Positions 34,740 to 46,843 of a stretch of 64,000 bases of DNA are shown piece after piece. A program made the translations under genes and the position numbers. The DNA lies in the NCBI RefSeq assembly GCF_958450345.1, contig NC_088780.1:134988226-135052225 (forward strand), given 5' to 3'. The stretch comes from Calliphora vicina (lineage: Eukaryota > Arthropoda > Insecta > Diptera > Calliphoridae). The first letter of the stretch is position 1; every line of letters begins with the position of its first letter. The notes beneath the pieces are model-generated. The model was not told the origin of the DNA. It did no database searches and saw nothing but the letters and a program-made list of their open reading frames with translations.

Positions 34740-35340
34740 TATTAATAGCGGGGTTTTATAATAAACATTCGTATACCGTTTTAATGTATAAAAAGTACCA
34801 AAAAGAGGGATCAATTTAACCTCTTATACGTTCAAATTTCTAAAAAGTGCCAAAATCCATTTGATTTTTGTTTAGAAGGATTTCAATTCCATTTAAATTT
34901 CTTGGATATGGGATACAAAAAACTACTTAAACTTGGGTTTCGTCTATTTTATTCCCTTTTTTTTCATAAATTTAGATTAATTTTGACTTTTAGTGCTAGC
35001 TTTATTAGTTCCTCTTAAAATTCGAATTTCCAAAAATCCCTTCTTAGTGGATCTACACATCGTGTGAGGTACCTGTGTACATACAAAATTTCAAGACATA
35101 CATAAAAATTTGGGAAAAATTTCTGTGTGGAAAAATTCGAAAATCGGTTTTACGAATGGACCGAATGTACCTAATGCAGTATTTTAGGTGTATAAAACCG
35201 TCTTCAGAAACAGACAGACAGACAGACGGACGAACATAGCTAGTCTAGAATATTATGAGGATCCAGGACATATATACTGTTTGGTTCTATGAACAATATT
35301 TCGATATTTTACAAACGGAATGACAAATTCAATTGTCATT
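34740..35340 (-). repeat. Inverted copies of the Helitron-like and dipteran dispersed repeats
   Basis: 34740-35060 contains 'aaaaagtaccaaaaag' and 'aatttccaaaaatcccttct', the reverse of words at 23700-24100. 35200-35330 carries the reverse of the dispersed repeat near 21000-21100 ('cagacagacagac', 'aaacggaatgacaaattc'). No gene. Confidence 0.55.
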
Positions 35341-36690
35341 CAAAATAATTGCTAAATTTAACTTAAAAACTGCTTTTATCAACTTGGGTTCAAAACCCTG
35401 TAAACTTGTATTCCAAAAATCACATGTTAGGCGTTTTTGCATAAGAATCTCGTATAATTGAACAAGTTATAAGATGATAAAATCATTTGATATTGTTTAG
35501 CTATGTCTTTAAAATGAAATGACGTATTTAAATACTTCTTTCGAACTTTAAGTTTTTTAAATTTAAATTTTCTTTCATTCTGGCGAGAACTTTGGTTTAT
35601 AGGGACTTTGGATTGTTCAGGTACTTTGGATTGTTCACTAGACTCGTGATTTTAAAATATCTTACGAAAGAAATCAGATTGTTATATCTGGCTGGCTTCG
35701 GAAGTGCTTAAAGTATATCCATTGTCTCCACTATCTTAGTGAAACTTCACAGTTTGATTTTATATCTCAAGGGAAAATATGGAGCGATTCTGGTGTTCCG
35801 AGGTGCATGGACCTCATTCCTGTTAAGAATTGATTTTTTTTTAAAATTCGGACTAGATGCATGGAGCCGCAAGATTTGTACTTTGGATCGTTGGTCAGAT
35901 CATTAAGGTGAAAGCCCAATGCGGGTAGAAAATCGTTGGTTAAAAATCAGATATTTGAGCTGGTGACAAATTTTCGGGCCAACGATTCATGGCCTTGTTG
36001 ATTCGGCAAGTAGCAGGTGGCTGAGGAAACGTATTGGAGTGGTGGCTGGAAGACTTTGAAGTCAGAGATCATAATGACTAGCTACGATGGTATAGACTAG
36101 ATAGACCGAGCTCTGTGGTATAGACTAGATAGACCGAGCTCTGTGTTTGTGCATTGATCTGTGCAGTCAATGTACGAGAAGTTCCCAATTGTGTGTTCGT
36201 TGCAAGCTACATAATGGCGGTGATATAAATTTTCGGTTGTAAATCTGTATAATCATGATTCCGTATCGCTTATTAGTCATACTAACCATGGTCAAGTTGT
36301 TTAAAGATGCGATATAGTTGCAAACATGCCACATGTACTCTCAGTGCTGGACAATATCTGACAAAAATTCATTTTCGATCAGTATCATTGCAGTCATGAG
36401 GTTTTTCAAGCATATTAAAGGGAATAAAATAAAGTCATTTAGAAGAAAAATCGCGTTTGACCGCTACAATTTTCTGTTGTCCAGATTTTCTCAGGATATC
36501 ACTCTTTGTAAAAAATTGACTGAAGAGTGTAGATCACAAGCACATTGTTTTAAGCAAAACACAACTAGTTCTTATTTTAAGTTTTCTCATTTTCGAAATC
36601 AAATCAACAAACATTTTAATTTCTAATGTGATGATTAGGAAATGTTTAAGGAGCATTTTAAGAAATTTGGCATTAATTTGTTAGTGCATA
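35341..36690. other. Intergenic DNA with one 28-bp tandem duplication
   Basis: No supportable gene. The unit ggtatagactagatagaccg..gctctgt (28 bp) occurs twice in perfect tandem at 36089-36144. One 102-codon open frame (36318-36626) shows no recognisable domain and is not called. Confidence 0.5.
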
Positions 36691-37844
36691 TGTCGAATAA
36701 TTTCTTACGAATAAATATTCGAACAATTTAAAAATGGCCATTTTCGAATAATGAATAATTCGAACAATTTTATGTAGAATAATCGAATAAATGTACATAC
36801 ATATATATTTTTAAATTTATTAAATTGCTTAAAATTTTTCATAATTTCAAATTTAAATAAGTAATAATGACTGACAAAAATGTTATTGTTTCTGAAATTC
36901 GACAAATAAGCAAAGGCGAAGGGACTTTAGATCACTGTAGATGAGTGTTCCGATAGCGTCTTCTATAAATATATAAATATTACTGCAAGAAGTTACAAAT
37001 CTAAAAACAAATCTTTCAAAATTTTTAACTTAGGACTTGAACCAATGAAAATAAAAGCTACGGAATAAAATATTTGTTATTTAGCGGGCGAAATATTAGA
37101 AGAATCGGAATTAATAATCAAAAGTAGAGTTGAGTGTGATGGAGAATGTGATTTTGAAACGGTAATCGAAAGTGATATTGAGGATGACATTTATAATGAT
37201 TACATTGAAATAGATGAATATAAGTGATCTGTATATACTAAGTGATGTTATTAACCGCGTACGTAAGTGTTGCAAAATATTTAATAAATCGAATGATTTT
37301 GTAATTTCCCAAGACCACTTTATTAAGCAATGATTCGGCAACGTTGATAGAGCTTGATGTATAATACAATTTGTTATAAATAATTTAGAAATAGTGAATA
37401 ATTAATTTACTGAAGAATTAGTTATTCAATTTAAAACCCGTATTAATGAACGACAAAAAATTTATCAACTAGCTCAAATTTATTAAAGCATAGCACCAAA
37501 ACGGAAACTAAAGGGTTTGCTAGTCAATTGTTTTGTAGATTGTTCGGCAGTTAATCTGTCAGAATATTTCTGTTAAATATTTAATGATGGACTTTGTTTT
37601 CTAATGTTTTTATCAATACTTGAATTTTTAACTTTAACGTTATTTTTTGTTTTCCTTTAACAATAAAATATTAAAAAACCGACATCAAAACTTCATTCTT
37701 TACTTTTTTTAAAAAAATTTAAATTATTGAATAATTCGATTAATTTTATACGTGTGATCGAATTATTCGAACAAGTTAAAATCTCTTATTCGAATTATTC
37801 GTTTTATTCGAACAAGAGAAAAATCGAATAATTCGATTACCCTA
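36691..37844 (+). mobile_element. Decayed hAT element with ATTCGAA-rich ends
   Basis: Both ends are rich in 'attcgaataatt' words; the right end inverted reads TAGGGTAATCGAATTATTCG. Between them, on the plus strand from 36931, ITVDECSDSVFYKYINITAR and then FNLGLEP match the catalytic-core start of hAT transposases, bounded by stops. The rest is broken. No target duplication was found. Confidence 0.65.
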
Positions 37845-38109
37845 ATATGTTGCCATTAATAATGCGAAAATATGCATTTCATTGTTTTTACACCATATTT
37901 ATGTCATACTTTTAGAGCATATTTGTAATTTTTAATGCATATTTTATCTTTTTGTATATAATTTGTTTCCACAGAAATCTTACTAAATAACATAAATTAA
38001 TATTACAATCTTAAAATTACCAGAATAGTCAATAAAAAACAATTTTTTGAAATTTAAAATCAAATATACATATATTTAAAGCAATCTTTTCCATATCATC
38101 ATAAACATT

Positions 38110-39189
38110 TTAAGCTAAAGCACCATAAGGAGCTGAACTCTTGACCGGTACATAATAATCCCCCGAAACCATATAAGCATTGGTCACAGCACCCATGCGC
38201 ACGGAGCTATAAGTAGAGCCACAACTCTTGGCCACAGCATCCTCGTAGTTGTTGCACTTAACAGTAGCAAAGTTATCCTGTTGTACAGCTTCCACATAGT
38301 AAAGTACAGAACGACCATGAGCACAGGAACCGGTTAAGTCGGCACCACAACCAGGTTGAGATTTGCCGCCATTGGGATAGAAAGCTCCTTTGCCAATGGG
38401 TTTCAAGAAACCCAATTTACCACCGTTGGTCTGTATGGACTCCACATAGTAGGCATCAGTGCTGGACAAACGTTTGTCGGGCTTGTCATAGCTGTACAAG
38501 GGTAAGGCTGGGTCCAAACCAACAATAGCATGAGCCTGACCACTGGCAATATTCTTGCCTGTAAAGCCAGCCACATGGGCACCCAAACTATGACCAATAA
38601 CTTCCAGAGTATTCAATTTCAGACCGTAATTTTTAACCAAAAAGTCCACCAAGGCAGCAATTTTTTGTCCCGCCCCTGGAACAGCCATAACAGAGGTGGC
38701 ATAATCCACAGAACGAGCACGACCCCAATCAACAGCAATCATATTATAGTCACCATGCGACAACCAGGCTTGGCGTATGCCACTATTAACGTAATCATCT
38801 TTGCTAGAACCCCAACCGTGTATGGTAATTCTGGTGGGATTTTTTGCATTGAAATTAGAGGCATCTATGGATTTTTTGCTAGCGGTGATTTCTTGGCTAC
38901 TGCTGGGATTAGCCTTGGTATACAAGTAAAAGTTAACAGGATTGGTAGTCAAACGACCTTCCATTTCGGCCATAGACTCGAAATAAGATTCAGCTTCTTC
39001 CATGTCAATCCAATCAAAGCTGCCATCTACTCGGGGTATAAACCAACCGTTTTCACCACTGACACGCTCATCCTCGGGGATGAGACCAGCACTAGCTAAA
39101 CAGTTTTCATTAAAACATTTTTAAATAATAAAATTGTTGAAGCTCTTACCTGCTACGGCACATAAAGCTAAAAGCCAAACGCGTTTCAT
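38110..39189 (-). CDS. Secreted lipase, phospholipase A1-like (paralogue 2)
   Basis: Exons 39189-39150 and 39095-38110 on the minus strand with a 54-nt intron; 341 residues. Signal peptide begins MKRVWLLALCAVA, unlike the MKYFLL or MKVLW starts of its neighbours. Triad S183 (VIGHSLGAH), D208 (GLDPALPLY), H273 (SCAHGR); lid and PLAT domain absent. Compared with paralogue 1 it has Y for F in the PLY motif and a serine-rich 'NPSSSQ' loop, so it is a distinct gene, not a recent copy. A palindromic MITE lies about 500 bp upstream. Function as in the family: extracellular lipid ester hydrolysis, exact substrate unknown. Confidence 0.93.
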
Positions 39190-39231
39190 AATTAAAAACT
39201 CAATATGAATATTTGTCCAAAATTTGTTGGC

Positions 39232-39239
39232 TTTTTATA
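39232..39239 (-). promoter_or_regulatory. TATA box of lipase 2
   Basis: TATAAAAA on the minus strand, about 43 nt before the ATG; an AAGATAAA GATA-like word lies about 10 bp further upstream. Confidence 0.7.
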
Positions 39240-39684
39240 CCAAATTTTTTATCTTTTATTGTAGAATATGCAGGGTTTTTTATTTGTCTTTGAGTACATT
39301 GTGGAGGAAAGTTATCAATTTAATTTATTTAAAATATTTATTTAATCTGCATTAAGTACCATGTTATTTTTAATAAATTAAGTTTGATTGATAATTTGAT
39401 AAAAATTAGTGTGATTAATGCACCGACGTGTGGCAGTATTGCAATGTGTATTTCTAATTTGTTATCAGCTGAAATATTTGTAATTATACTGCAGGCTTAC
39501 GTAGGTTCAACTATCAGTTAGTGATTGATGCGATTTGTTTACGGACATAAGACCTTGTTGAATACTTTCCGGGCATCCCTGACTACATTCAGATTTATCT
39601 AATATTATGTTACACAATTAAAATTAATGCGATCACTAGTTCGTGTCATATGAAGTGTCATGTAAGACAAACATTAAATTCCTT

Positions 39685-40166
39685 CACAGAAAAAATTATA
39701 TTTCAATTCAAATATTTATCCCATATTGAACTGGTTTCAATTATTTCATAATTAAATCAAGTATTCATTTGCTCAAAAACTAAATTTCTTGATATTTTCT
39801 ATTGAATTTTGAGTTTTGAATTTGATTATTTTTACAATTGAATATACAATTTTCGTTATTGGTTGAATTTCAAATACAAAAATTATTGAATAGATAATTG
39901 TCGTAATTAAAACACAAAAAATAACAAAAATGTGTTTTCAATTACGAAAATTATCTATTCAATAATTTTTGTATTTAAAATTCAACCAATAACGAAAATT
40001 GTATATTCAATTGTAAAAATAATCAAATTCAAAATTCAATAGAAAATATCAAGAAATTTTGTCTTTGAGCAAATAAATACTTGATTTAATTACGAAATAA
40101 TTGAAACCAGTTCAATATGTGACAAATATTTGAATTGAAACGGTTTAAGAAATAGTTTTTTCCGTG
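39685..40166. mobile_element. Near-perfect palindromic MITE (482 bp)
   Basis: Arms of about 230 bp are almost perfect inverted repeats around a short A-rich centre near 39930. Ends are CACAGAAAAAATTAT and, inverted, CACGGAAAAAACTAT. No ORF. The flanking TT is too short to prove a target duplication. Confidence 0.85.
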
Positions 40167-40892
40167 TTAGAGTTGTATCCAAAATTAGACTACCATTTTG
40201 TTTATCAAAAAACTTTGAATGACTGGTACATATTTGTTGTTGTTTGGGAATTGGATGAACTTTATTCGATCTTTATATAAAATCCGAAGTCTTTACACAG
40301 TTTAAATGCCGTAAAACTAAAGAAAGCAAAGAAACATTAAATGGATTAATTACTTAATGGGTTAAAAGAAATTTGCATGTCTAACGTCACGGTTGTTTAT
40401 TTTAAAACGTAGTAGCACTTAACGGTCATATCTCTATGATCTATGGAAACAACCTCTTAAGTTTTTAATATAAACCTTTAAAATTGTATCGCTATAGCAA
40501 AAGAAATAAACAAAGAAACTAAGATTTGATTAGAAATGAGGGCATAACCAGAACTATACAAAGGACCGCAACCATTATACATACATATTTTGGTAAACAA
40601 TTTTATAATGTTTAAATATATGTAAGCTAAGATCATTGAACTTTTGTGAATCATAGGGAAATATTTTCAACTAGATATTTGATTACGATAGACAACCAGT
40701 TGCAGTCTTCGAGAATGGAAGACTAAAATCGTTTTTAATCAATCAGAAATTAAATCAAGTTTTACCAATTCTTATGCTATTTGAGGTAAAGTTGTAAAAA
40801 AAAATATTAAACATTTTGTTGAGAAATTATTTTTGTATTGAATAGTAATTTTGATAACTTTGAAAGCAGTTATAATTGAAAATAAAACATGC
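40167..40892. other. AT-rich intergenic DNA, no gene seen
   Basis: Short open frames only; no repeat boundary seen. Confidence 0.55.
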
Positions 40893-40900
40893 ATCCCAGT

Positions 40901-42683
40901 TAGGGTTGCCAGCCGGGCTGGACTTGGCTGGATTGTCCAACTTTTTTGATGCCTGTCCAGTTTCAAGCTAAAATTGAATTTGTCCAGCTAAATATAAATT
41001 TTCAACAATAATATCCATAAATGAAAATTTACTTACTCTAATTAGTACACAGTAATAACTTATGCAAAAATGTATATGTATTTTTTGAAGAAAGTAACAA
41101 AATAAATGACAAAAAGTTTTATGGGAACATGTGTCATATGGAATTTTTGATTATGATGTCAATGAAGAAGAAGAATGTAAACATGAAGGATTATCAAAAC
41201 ATAATGCAGGAATTTACAGCTCTTGAGAATGACTATTGTATAGTTTTAGAGTTGCACGATAATGACCGTACTTATGAATAGCCTTAAATGTAGAATACAT
41301 AACACATTTTTTGGCACCAAAGTTAACAGCATTTTGAAAAAATATTTCGCCTAATGAACACAAAACTTTTAAGACGGAATTAGAAGACTTTTTAAAAACG
41401 ACTTTGGTGATGACTCCTCTTTTTAAAAAAAGAGCATTTTTAAATTTATAAAATGTCCTATTTTCTTGGAAAGATTTTGAAATATCTGAAAAAATAGATA
41501 ACGATGAACTATGTATGTATCGATTACTGCTGCCTTCGTGAAGCTTATAAACAAATACCAAGAGATTTGTCAAATGATATGGTTCTATTTTGTTTACCAA
41601 AGGTGAAAGGAATGAATTCGAGAATTTTAGAAATGTTGTATGTTTATGTGAAAGAGTTTTTCATATTTTAAACAATATCTATACTAAAGAAAAAACCCGA
41701 TTCTCATTGGACCAGATTAGAGCTAAAATATTAATACGAACAAATTTAGAGTAATCTTGTATAGATTTTCATAATTATTTACAGATCTGTAAAGGCTTGG
41801 AATTGGCCAAATCCGTAAGCTCAAAAACGAGATAAAGTGGCAGTGTTTTTAGTATTTAATTTTAATTTATTACTTTTAATTCTTTCTTTATTTACATACA
41901 TATGTATGTAAATATGTATATTAGGGTAGGTCGATTTACCAATCGATATTGTGCCATCGATTTTTCGATAGCTTTTGGCATTTTTTTTTTCATTATTTAT
42001 CTTTTTTTATTGAATCTTTTTTTTGAGAAATTTTTGATAAAATTTCCACTACAACATATTAAAAAAAATAATTTTCGATGCGCCCAAATTTCAGAAAAAG
42101 TAAAAAAAAATACTTTTTCTCAAGTTTTATTTTTTAAGATTTTTCAAATCGACTGATTTAATTTTCATTTAAATATTACATTAAAGATTAAAAAAAATTG
42201 AATCAGCCGATTTTTTCTATTACCCAATAAAAAAACATTAAACTTCAAAAGCGACCAAGTGGGGATTGTAAGCCTAGGTGAGGACATACAAATACACCCT
42301 CAAAATTTTCAGTTATTTTGAAACAACTCACATATTTTTGGACCGATTTCAAAATTTTAAACAGTTACGGAAAAGCAAAGAATTAACCTTTCATAAAATA
42401 TATGCATACAATTTATAACTTACAAATGTATCAAAAAATGCACGACCTTGTAAAGTTTTCTTTCTAAACCCGTTAAAAACTTAAAATCGGACCCACGCTA
42501 GGTCGTTTTTAAAGTTTTTTTTTACTGTAGCACCGTGTACAATGGATATTTAAACAATTTTTTACACAAAACCAAAATTAACATTTTCTAGGTTATATTT
42601 TTAATGTCCAGTTTTTTTTTTATTTGTCCAGCTTTTTAAAATCTAATGTCCAGCTTTTTGCGAATCTGAATCTGGCATCCCTA
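40901..42683 (+). mobile_element. hAT element with ATCCCAGT target duplication, broken transposase
   Basis: Perfect 8-bp duplication ATCCCAGT (40893-40900, 42684-42691) and ends TAGGGTTGCCAG / inverted TAGGGATGCCAG. A plus-strand segment from 41641 reads CLCERVFHILNNIYTKEKTR, the dimerisation region near the C terminus of hAT transposases, then meets a stop. Upstream coding sequence is scrambled. A further repeat (about 41925-42545), shared with 60590-61640, sits inside it. Confidence 0.8.
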
Positions 42684-42691
42684 ATCCCAGT

Positions 42692-43242
42692 ACAAACACC
42701 TACAAATAATATTATCATTAATGCCTAAGAGTATGCAATAATAAATCAAATTCATGAAAATTTTTCATTTTATTTATGATTATGAATATGATACGCAACT
42801 TTTCATAAATGTTTCTTTTTTTGTTGTATAAACATGGTCATAAGAAAGATTGTGATTTCTGCCTATAGGGCATAAACTTGATATTTCAATAGCCAGCTAA
42901 AAATAATTCCCATGTCCATTATGAATATATTCTTATATTATATGAAGATACATTATGAAAAAAAGCGTTAAACCTCTCAAAATAAACATTGGTTTGTTTT
43001 AGGATGTTTCCCAACATATTTTGGGTCTAGTTGACCTGCTATCGGACATGCAATCTGATAAATATCATGTTTCAATGATGGTCAATATGGGTACCATTTT
43101 TTTTGATTTGACAAGTAAATACTAGTAGTGTGTGCAGGTAAATTGGAATTTTGCCAAATTTTTTTGGTTTGGGAGAAAATAAAACAAACCAAGGTTTCTT
43201 TAGAGGGGGGTAAAAAAATCACTTTTTTCTATGAGTCGGCTT
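42692..43242. other. AT-rich intergenic DNA, no gene seen
   Basis: No supportable ORF or repeat boundary. Confidence 0.5.
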
Positions 43243-43560
43243 AATATGCATATATGGAGGATTTCATGTCAAGTGAACCAACTTTTGTAATCGATGTCTT
43301 CCGATCGGGATGAAATAGTAATTCTGAGACAATTTTTCAACAAGATCGGTGAAGAACTCTCTGAGTTGAGGCAAAATTTGACATTTTGGCCAAACAGGTG
43401 TTTTTTCTCTTAGCAAAATGTGTCCCAAAGAGTTTAGATAGATATTTCTTCAATCTTTCGGAAAAAAATAAAAAAATTTTGACTTTTCCTTGAAGAGGTT
43501 TTATGTCGTCTAGTGAAATGGACCTTTTTAAATTATTTTTTTGTTGCTCAAAAGAAAGCT
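43243..43560. repeat. Dispersed repeat, copy A
   Basis: Shares 'tttcatgtcaagtgaaccaa', 'atcgatgtcttccgatcggg' and 'caacaagatcggt' with 46246-46560. No ORF; family unknown. Confidence 0.65.
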
Positions 43561-43577
43561 TAGGTCTTTTCCTTTAA

Positions 43578-44082
43578 CCCCTTGTCGACCAAGACTTTAA
43601 ATCGTTGAGAAAGTTTTATTTTTTTATGAAATATTGAAAATAAGGCCTTCAGAAAGTTATTTACAAATTTTTAACTTTGTGGAGGACTTGCAATGATCTG
43701 AAGGGGACCTGCAAGGATCCGAAAGGAACCTGGTACCGTTGGGTCAGCGTTAGCCAAAATATAATAAGATTTTTGCTTAAATGTTATTAATATATTGATT
43801 AGTTTTGTAACTTTTATAACATTTTCTATTAGAAGTCTATTTTATGGTATTTTACGAAACAGTATTGTTATCATTACAACATAAATAAACATGAGAACAT
43901 GAAATAATTCACGGTTATTCTGGGAAGCGAGTTTGCCAATAGTCAAGAAAAACTATATTATTCCAAAGATGATAGTGTACTTCAAAGTACTTTTGGGCAA
44001 AAATGGTCAAATTATGTTTTGTTTCCATTTGGTAAGCTTATTATTGTTATAGTACTTATAAGTACCGTCGGTCGACAAAGGG
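43578..44082 (+). mobile_element. piggyBac-type TTAA MITE, 505 bp (CCCCTTGTCGACC family)
   Basis: TTAA on both sides (43574-43577, 44083-44086). Left end CCCCTTGTCGACC; right end inverted CCTTTGTCGACC. The interior has repeated 'gacctgcaaggatccgaaag' words and no ORF. Relatives at 48890-49388 and, truncated, 57291-57647. Confidence 0.8.
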
Positions 44083-44295
44083 TTAAGAGGTTTTTTGTCG
44101 CTGAGTGGGATGCGAGTTTCTCAAGACATCCAATTTTTAACTTTATTTTGCAAAATCTAAAACATTTTTTTTTCAAATTTTTTTTTTCCTCAAAAGAAAG
44201 ATTAAGAATTTAAAATTTTATATTAAAAACATGCTTTTAAAGCACAATTAAATTTATTTAAATAACAAATATTACTACATACAACTAAAATAAAG

Positions 44296-45394
44296 CTAAT
44301 TTACAATACCAAAAGGAGCTTCGCTACGTACTGGTACATAAAAATCACCATCAACCATATAGGCATTGGTAACAGCACCCATGCGTGCCGAACTATAAGT
44401 GGAGCCACATTTCTTAGCAACAGCTTGTTCATAGTTGCCACATTTAATTGAGGCAAAATTGTCTCTCTCCACAGCTTCTACATAGTAAATGACAGCACGG
44501 CCATGGGAACAGGAACCGGTGAGATCAGCACCACAACCAGGTTGCTTCTTACCACCATTGGGATAGAAAGCACCCTTACCAATCGGTTTCAAGAAACCCA
44601 ATTTACCACCATTAGTTTGAATCGATTCAACATAGTGGGCATCAGTGCTGGACAAACGTTTTTCGGGTTTGTTGTAGTTGAACAGGGGTAGAGCAGGATC
44701 TAAACCAACAATTGTATGTGCCTTGCCCGATTTCATGTTCTTACCAGTGTAGCCGGCAACTTGGGCACCCAAACTGTGGCCAATAATCTCTAGAGTGTCT
44801 AATTTCAAGTGGAATTCCTTGACCAGGTAGTCAACCATTTCAGCTACCTTTTTACCCACACCAGGCACAGCCAAAACAGAGGAGGCATAGTCCACAGAGC
44901 GAGCTCGGCCCCAGTCAACAACAATCATATTGTAATCACCGTGGGACAACCAAGCTTTGCGTACACCCGTATTAACATAATCATCCTTGCTGTTAGTCCA
45001 GCCATGAATGGTAATTCTGGTGGGATGTTTGGCATTGAAGGGAGAAGCTTCTATGGATTTTCTAGAGGCCTTGATTTCATGATGTTCATTAGGGTTGGAT
45101 TTGGTGTACAAGTAGAAGGTAACTGGGTTGGTAGTTAAACGTCCTTCCATCATTTGTGTAGCCTCCAAATAAGATTCAGCCTCGTCCATGTCTACCCAAT
45201 CAAAAGAGCCATCAATACGTGGCACAAACCAGCCATTTTCACCATTAATACGTTCGTCTTCAGGTATAACAGCAGCAGAAGCTAGAATACATAATAAATA
45301 AAGCAAATTATATAAAAAACATTTTAAATTTATATTAACAAAACTTCTAACCTGCTGCTACAAAGAAGGCGGCCAATAGCAAGAAGTACTTCAT
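44296..45394 (-). CDS. Secreted lipase, phospholipase A1-like (paralogue 3)
   Basis: Exons 45394-45352 (43 nt, one codon longer than in the other genes) and 45281-44296, intron 70 nt with a GTTAG donor; 342 residues. Signal peptide MKYFLLLAAFFVAA. Triad S184 (GHSLGAQ), D209, H274 (SCSHGR). The residue after the usual GHSLGAH is Q here, and the protein ends GIVN instead of the GxLA or GVLG of the others, with a TAG stop. AATAAA on the minus strand at 44253-44258 is 38 nt past the stop. The signal sequence is closest to paralogue 1. Lid and PLAT domain absent. Confidence 0.93.
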
Positions 45395-45436
45395 GATCAA
45401 CAGCGCATACACTAATGAACTTGAGCACTACTTGGC

Positions 45437-45443
45437 TTTTATA
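45437..45443 (-). promoter_or_regulatory. TATA box of lipase 3
   Basis: TATAAAA on the minus strand, 43 nt before the ATG. No AACCCAC module seen. Confidence 0.7.
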
Positions 45444-45449
45444 GGTTTT

Positions 45450-46245
45450 TCTTTTAGAGTTTCCTTTAGTTTTGTCAGTGATTTGCTTAATAATTATAGG
45501 TGGTAAATTTTGTTTTATTCTAATCTCAAGTGTTCTCAATCTCAGTCCCATACAATTTATAATAATTTGAAATTCATATGTTTGTACATAATTAATAACT
45601 AGCATTGTTGTTACAAGTTCCCTTCGAACAGACCATCGATATTTTTAACCGCACATGTTACACCCGTGTATACAAAACCAAGGAATGATAAGAATTTCTT
45701 TTTCGGAGGGGAGGGGGCACAAAGAAGTACTTGTTTGTTTTGTTTGATTTTTGGTAGCTATTTTGGTACTAACTACACCCATAAGTATGTACTTGTTTAT
45801 ACATAAAGAGATAATTAAACTTCATATCTCTACCTCTATATCATCGTTAATTCTATTGTCGTTGGTTGTCAAATCAATTATCTATAAAATGTTTTGAACT
45901 CGCCTATCAAAGGCACTTAAAACCAGTGGCATTTTATTGATTTTTAATACGTGTATAAACAATTTAACAAATTGTTTTATTATTGCAAAATATATTGGTT
46001 TATTTGTTCATATTTATTTGAATTGTCCAGAATAATTTCACATTTAATTGTTTTTAATAAATACTTATGTTCTAGTTTATTGAATTGTAATCGAAATAAG
46101 CTATTGGAAAATATTGGCTGTTAACCTCTTTAGAATTGTAGAAATCTTATCACCAGATCTTACTTGAATAGATTTGCAGTACATTTTAAAAATTGTTTGA
46201 GTATCAGTTTTTACTGTTGAAATTTATATTGATATTACTCTTTTA
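45450..46245. other. Intergenic DNA between lipases 3 and 4, no gene seen
   Basis: AT-rich; no supportable ORF. Confidence 0.5.
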
Positions 46246-46560
46246 TATGTATATGGGGCATTTCATGTCAAGTGAACCAACTTTTGAAATCGATGTCTTC
46301 CGATCGGGATTAGTTAGCTCTATCGGATAGTAACTCAGACAAAATTTTTCAACAAGATCGGTCGAGAACTCTCTGAGTTAGAGGGGGTCAGAATATGACA
46401 TTTTGCCCAAGCAGGTGTTTTTTCTTATCCATGTATTTTATTACCTATTGTTTTTAGCAAAATGTGTCCCAAATAGTTTAGATAACTCTTTCTTCAATAT
46501 TTCGAAAAAAAATATTTAAAAAAAATAAAAAAATTTTAATATTATTTTTTCAGCCGTCCG
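46246..46560. repeat. Dispersed repeat, copy B
   Basis: Second copy of the repeat at 43243-43560, same orientation, with a few extra bases around 'gttagagggggtcagaatat'. Confidence 0.65.
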
Positions 46561-46843
46561 TTTGTCAGGCTGACATGTAAACCAAGTCTACTAAGTACAG
46601 ATCACAATTTTTAAAATATCTTGGAAAAATTTGTCTCATGAAGCTGGTCGAAAACTGTCCATATTTCAATACATACAAATTGTAATGTTTCAATGAGTAT
46701 GCAGACAAACAATAAAATTGTGTAGATGTAATCTACAGTAAAGTTTACTGCTTGAAAAAATGAGTTCACTAAAGTCAAACTTGAGAATATTAAACCAGTT
46801 TAAAATTTCAGAATCTTTCAATTTATTCAACAAAAATCCAATA

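Noticed and set aside
36318..36626. 102-codon ORF between lipases 1 and 2
   Set aside because: No domain, no splice partner or promoter, and AT-driven composition; not enough to call a gene.
41214..41600. 128-codon minus-strand ORF inside the hAT element
   Set aside because: No recognisable domain. The conserved hAT C-terminal motif nearby is on the plus strand, so this is probably a shadow of the broken transposase.
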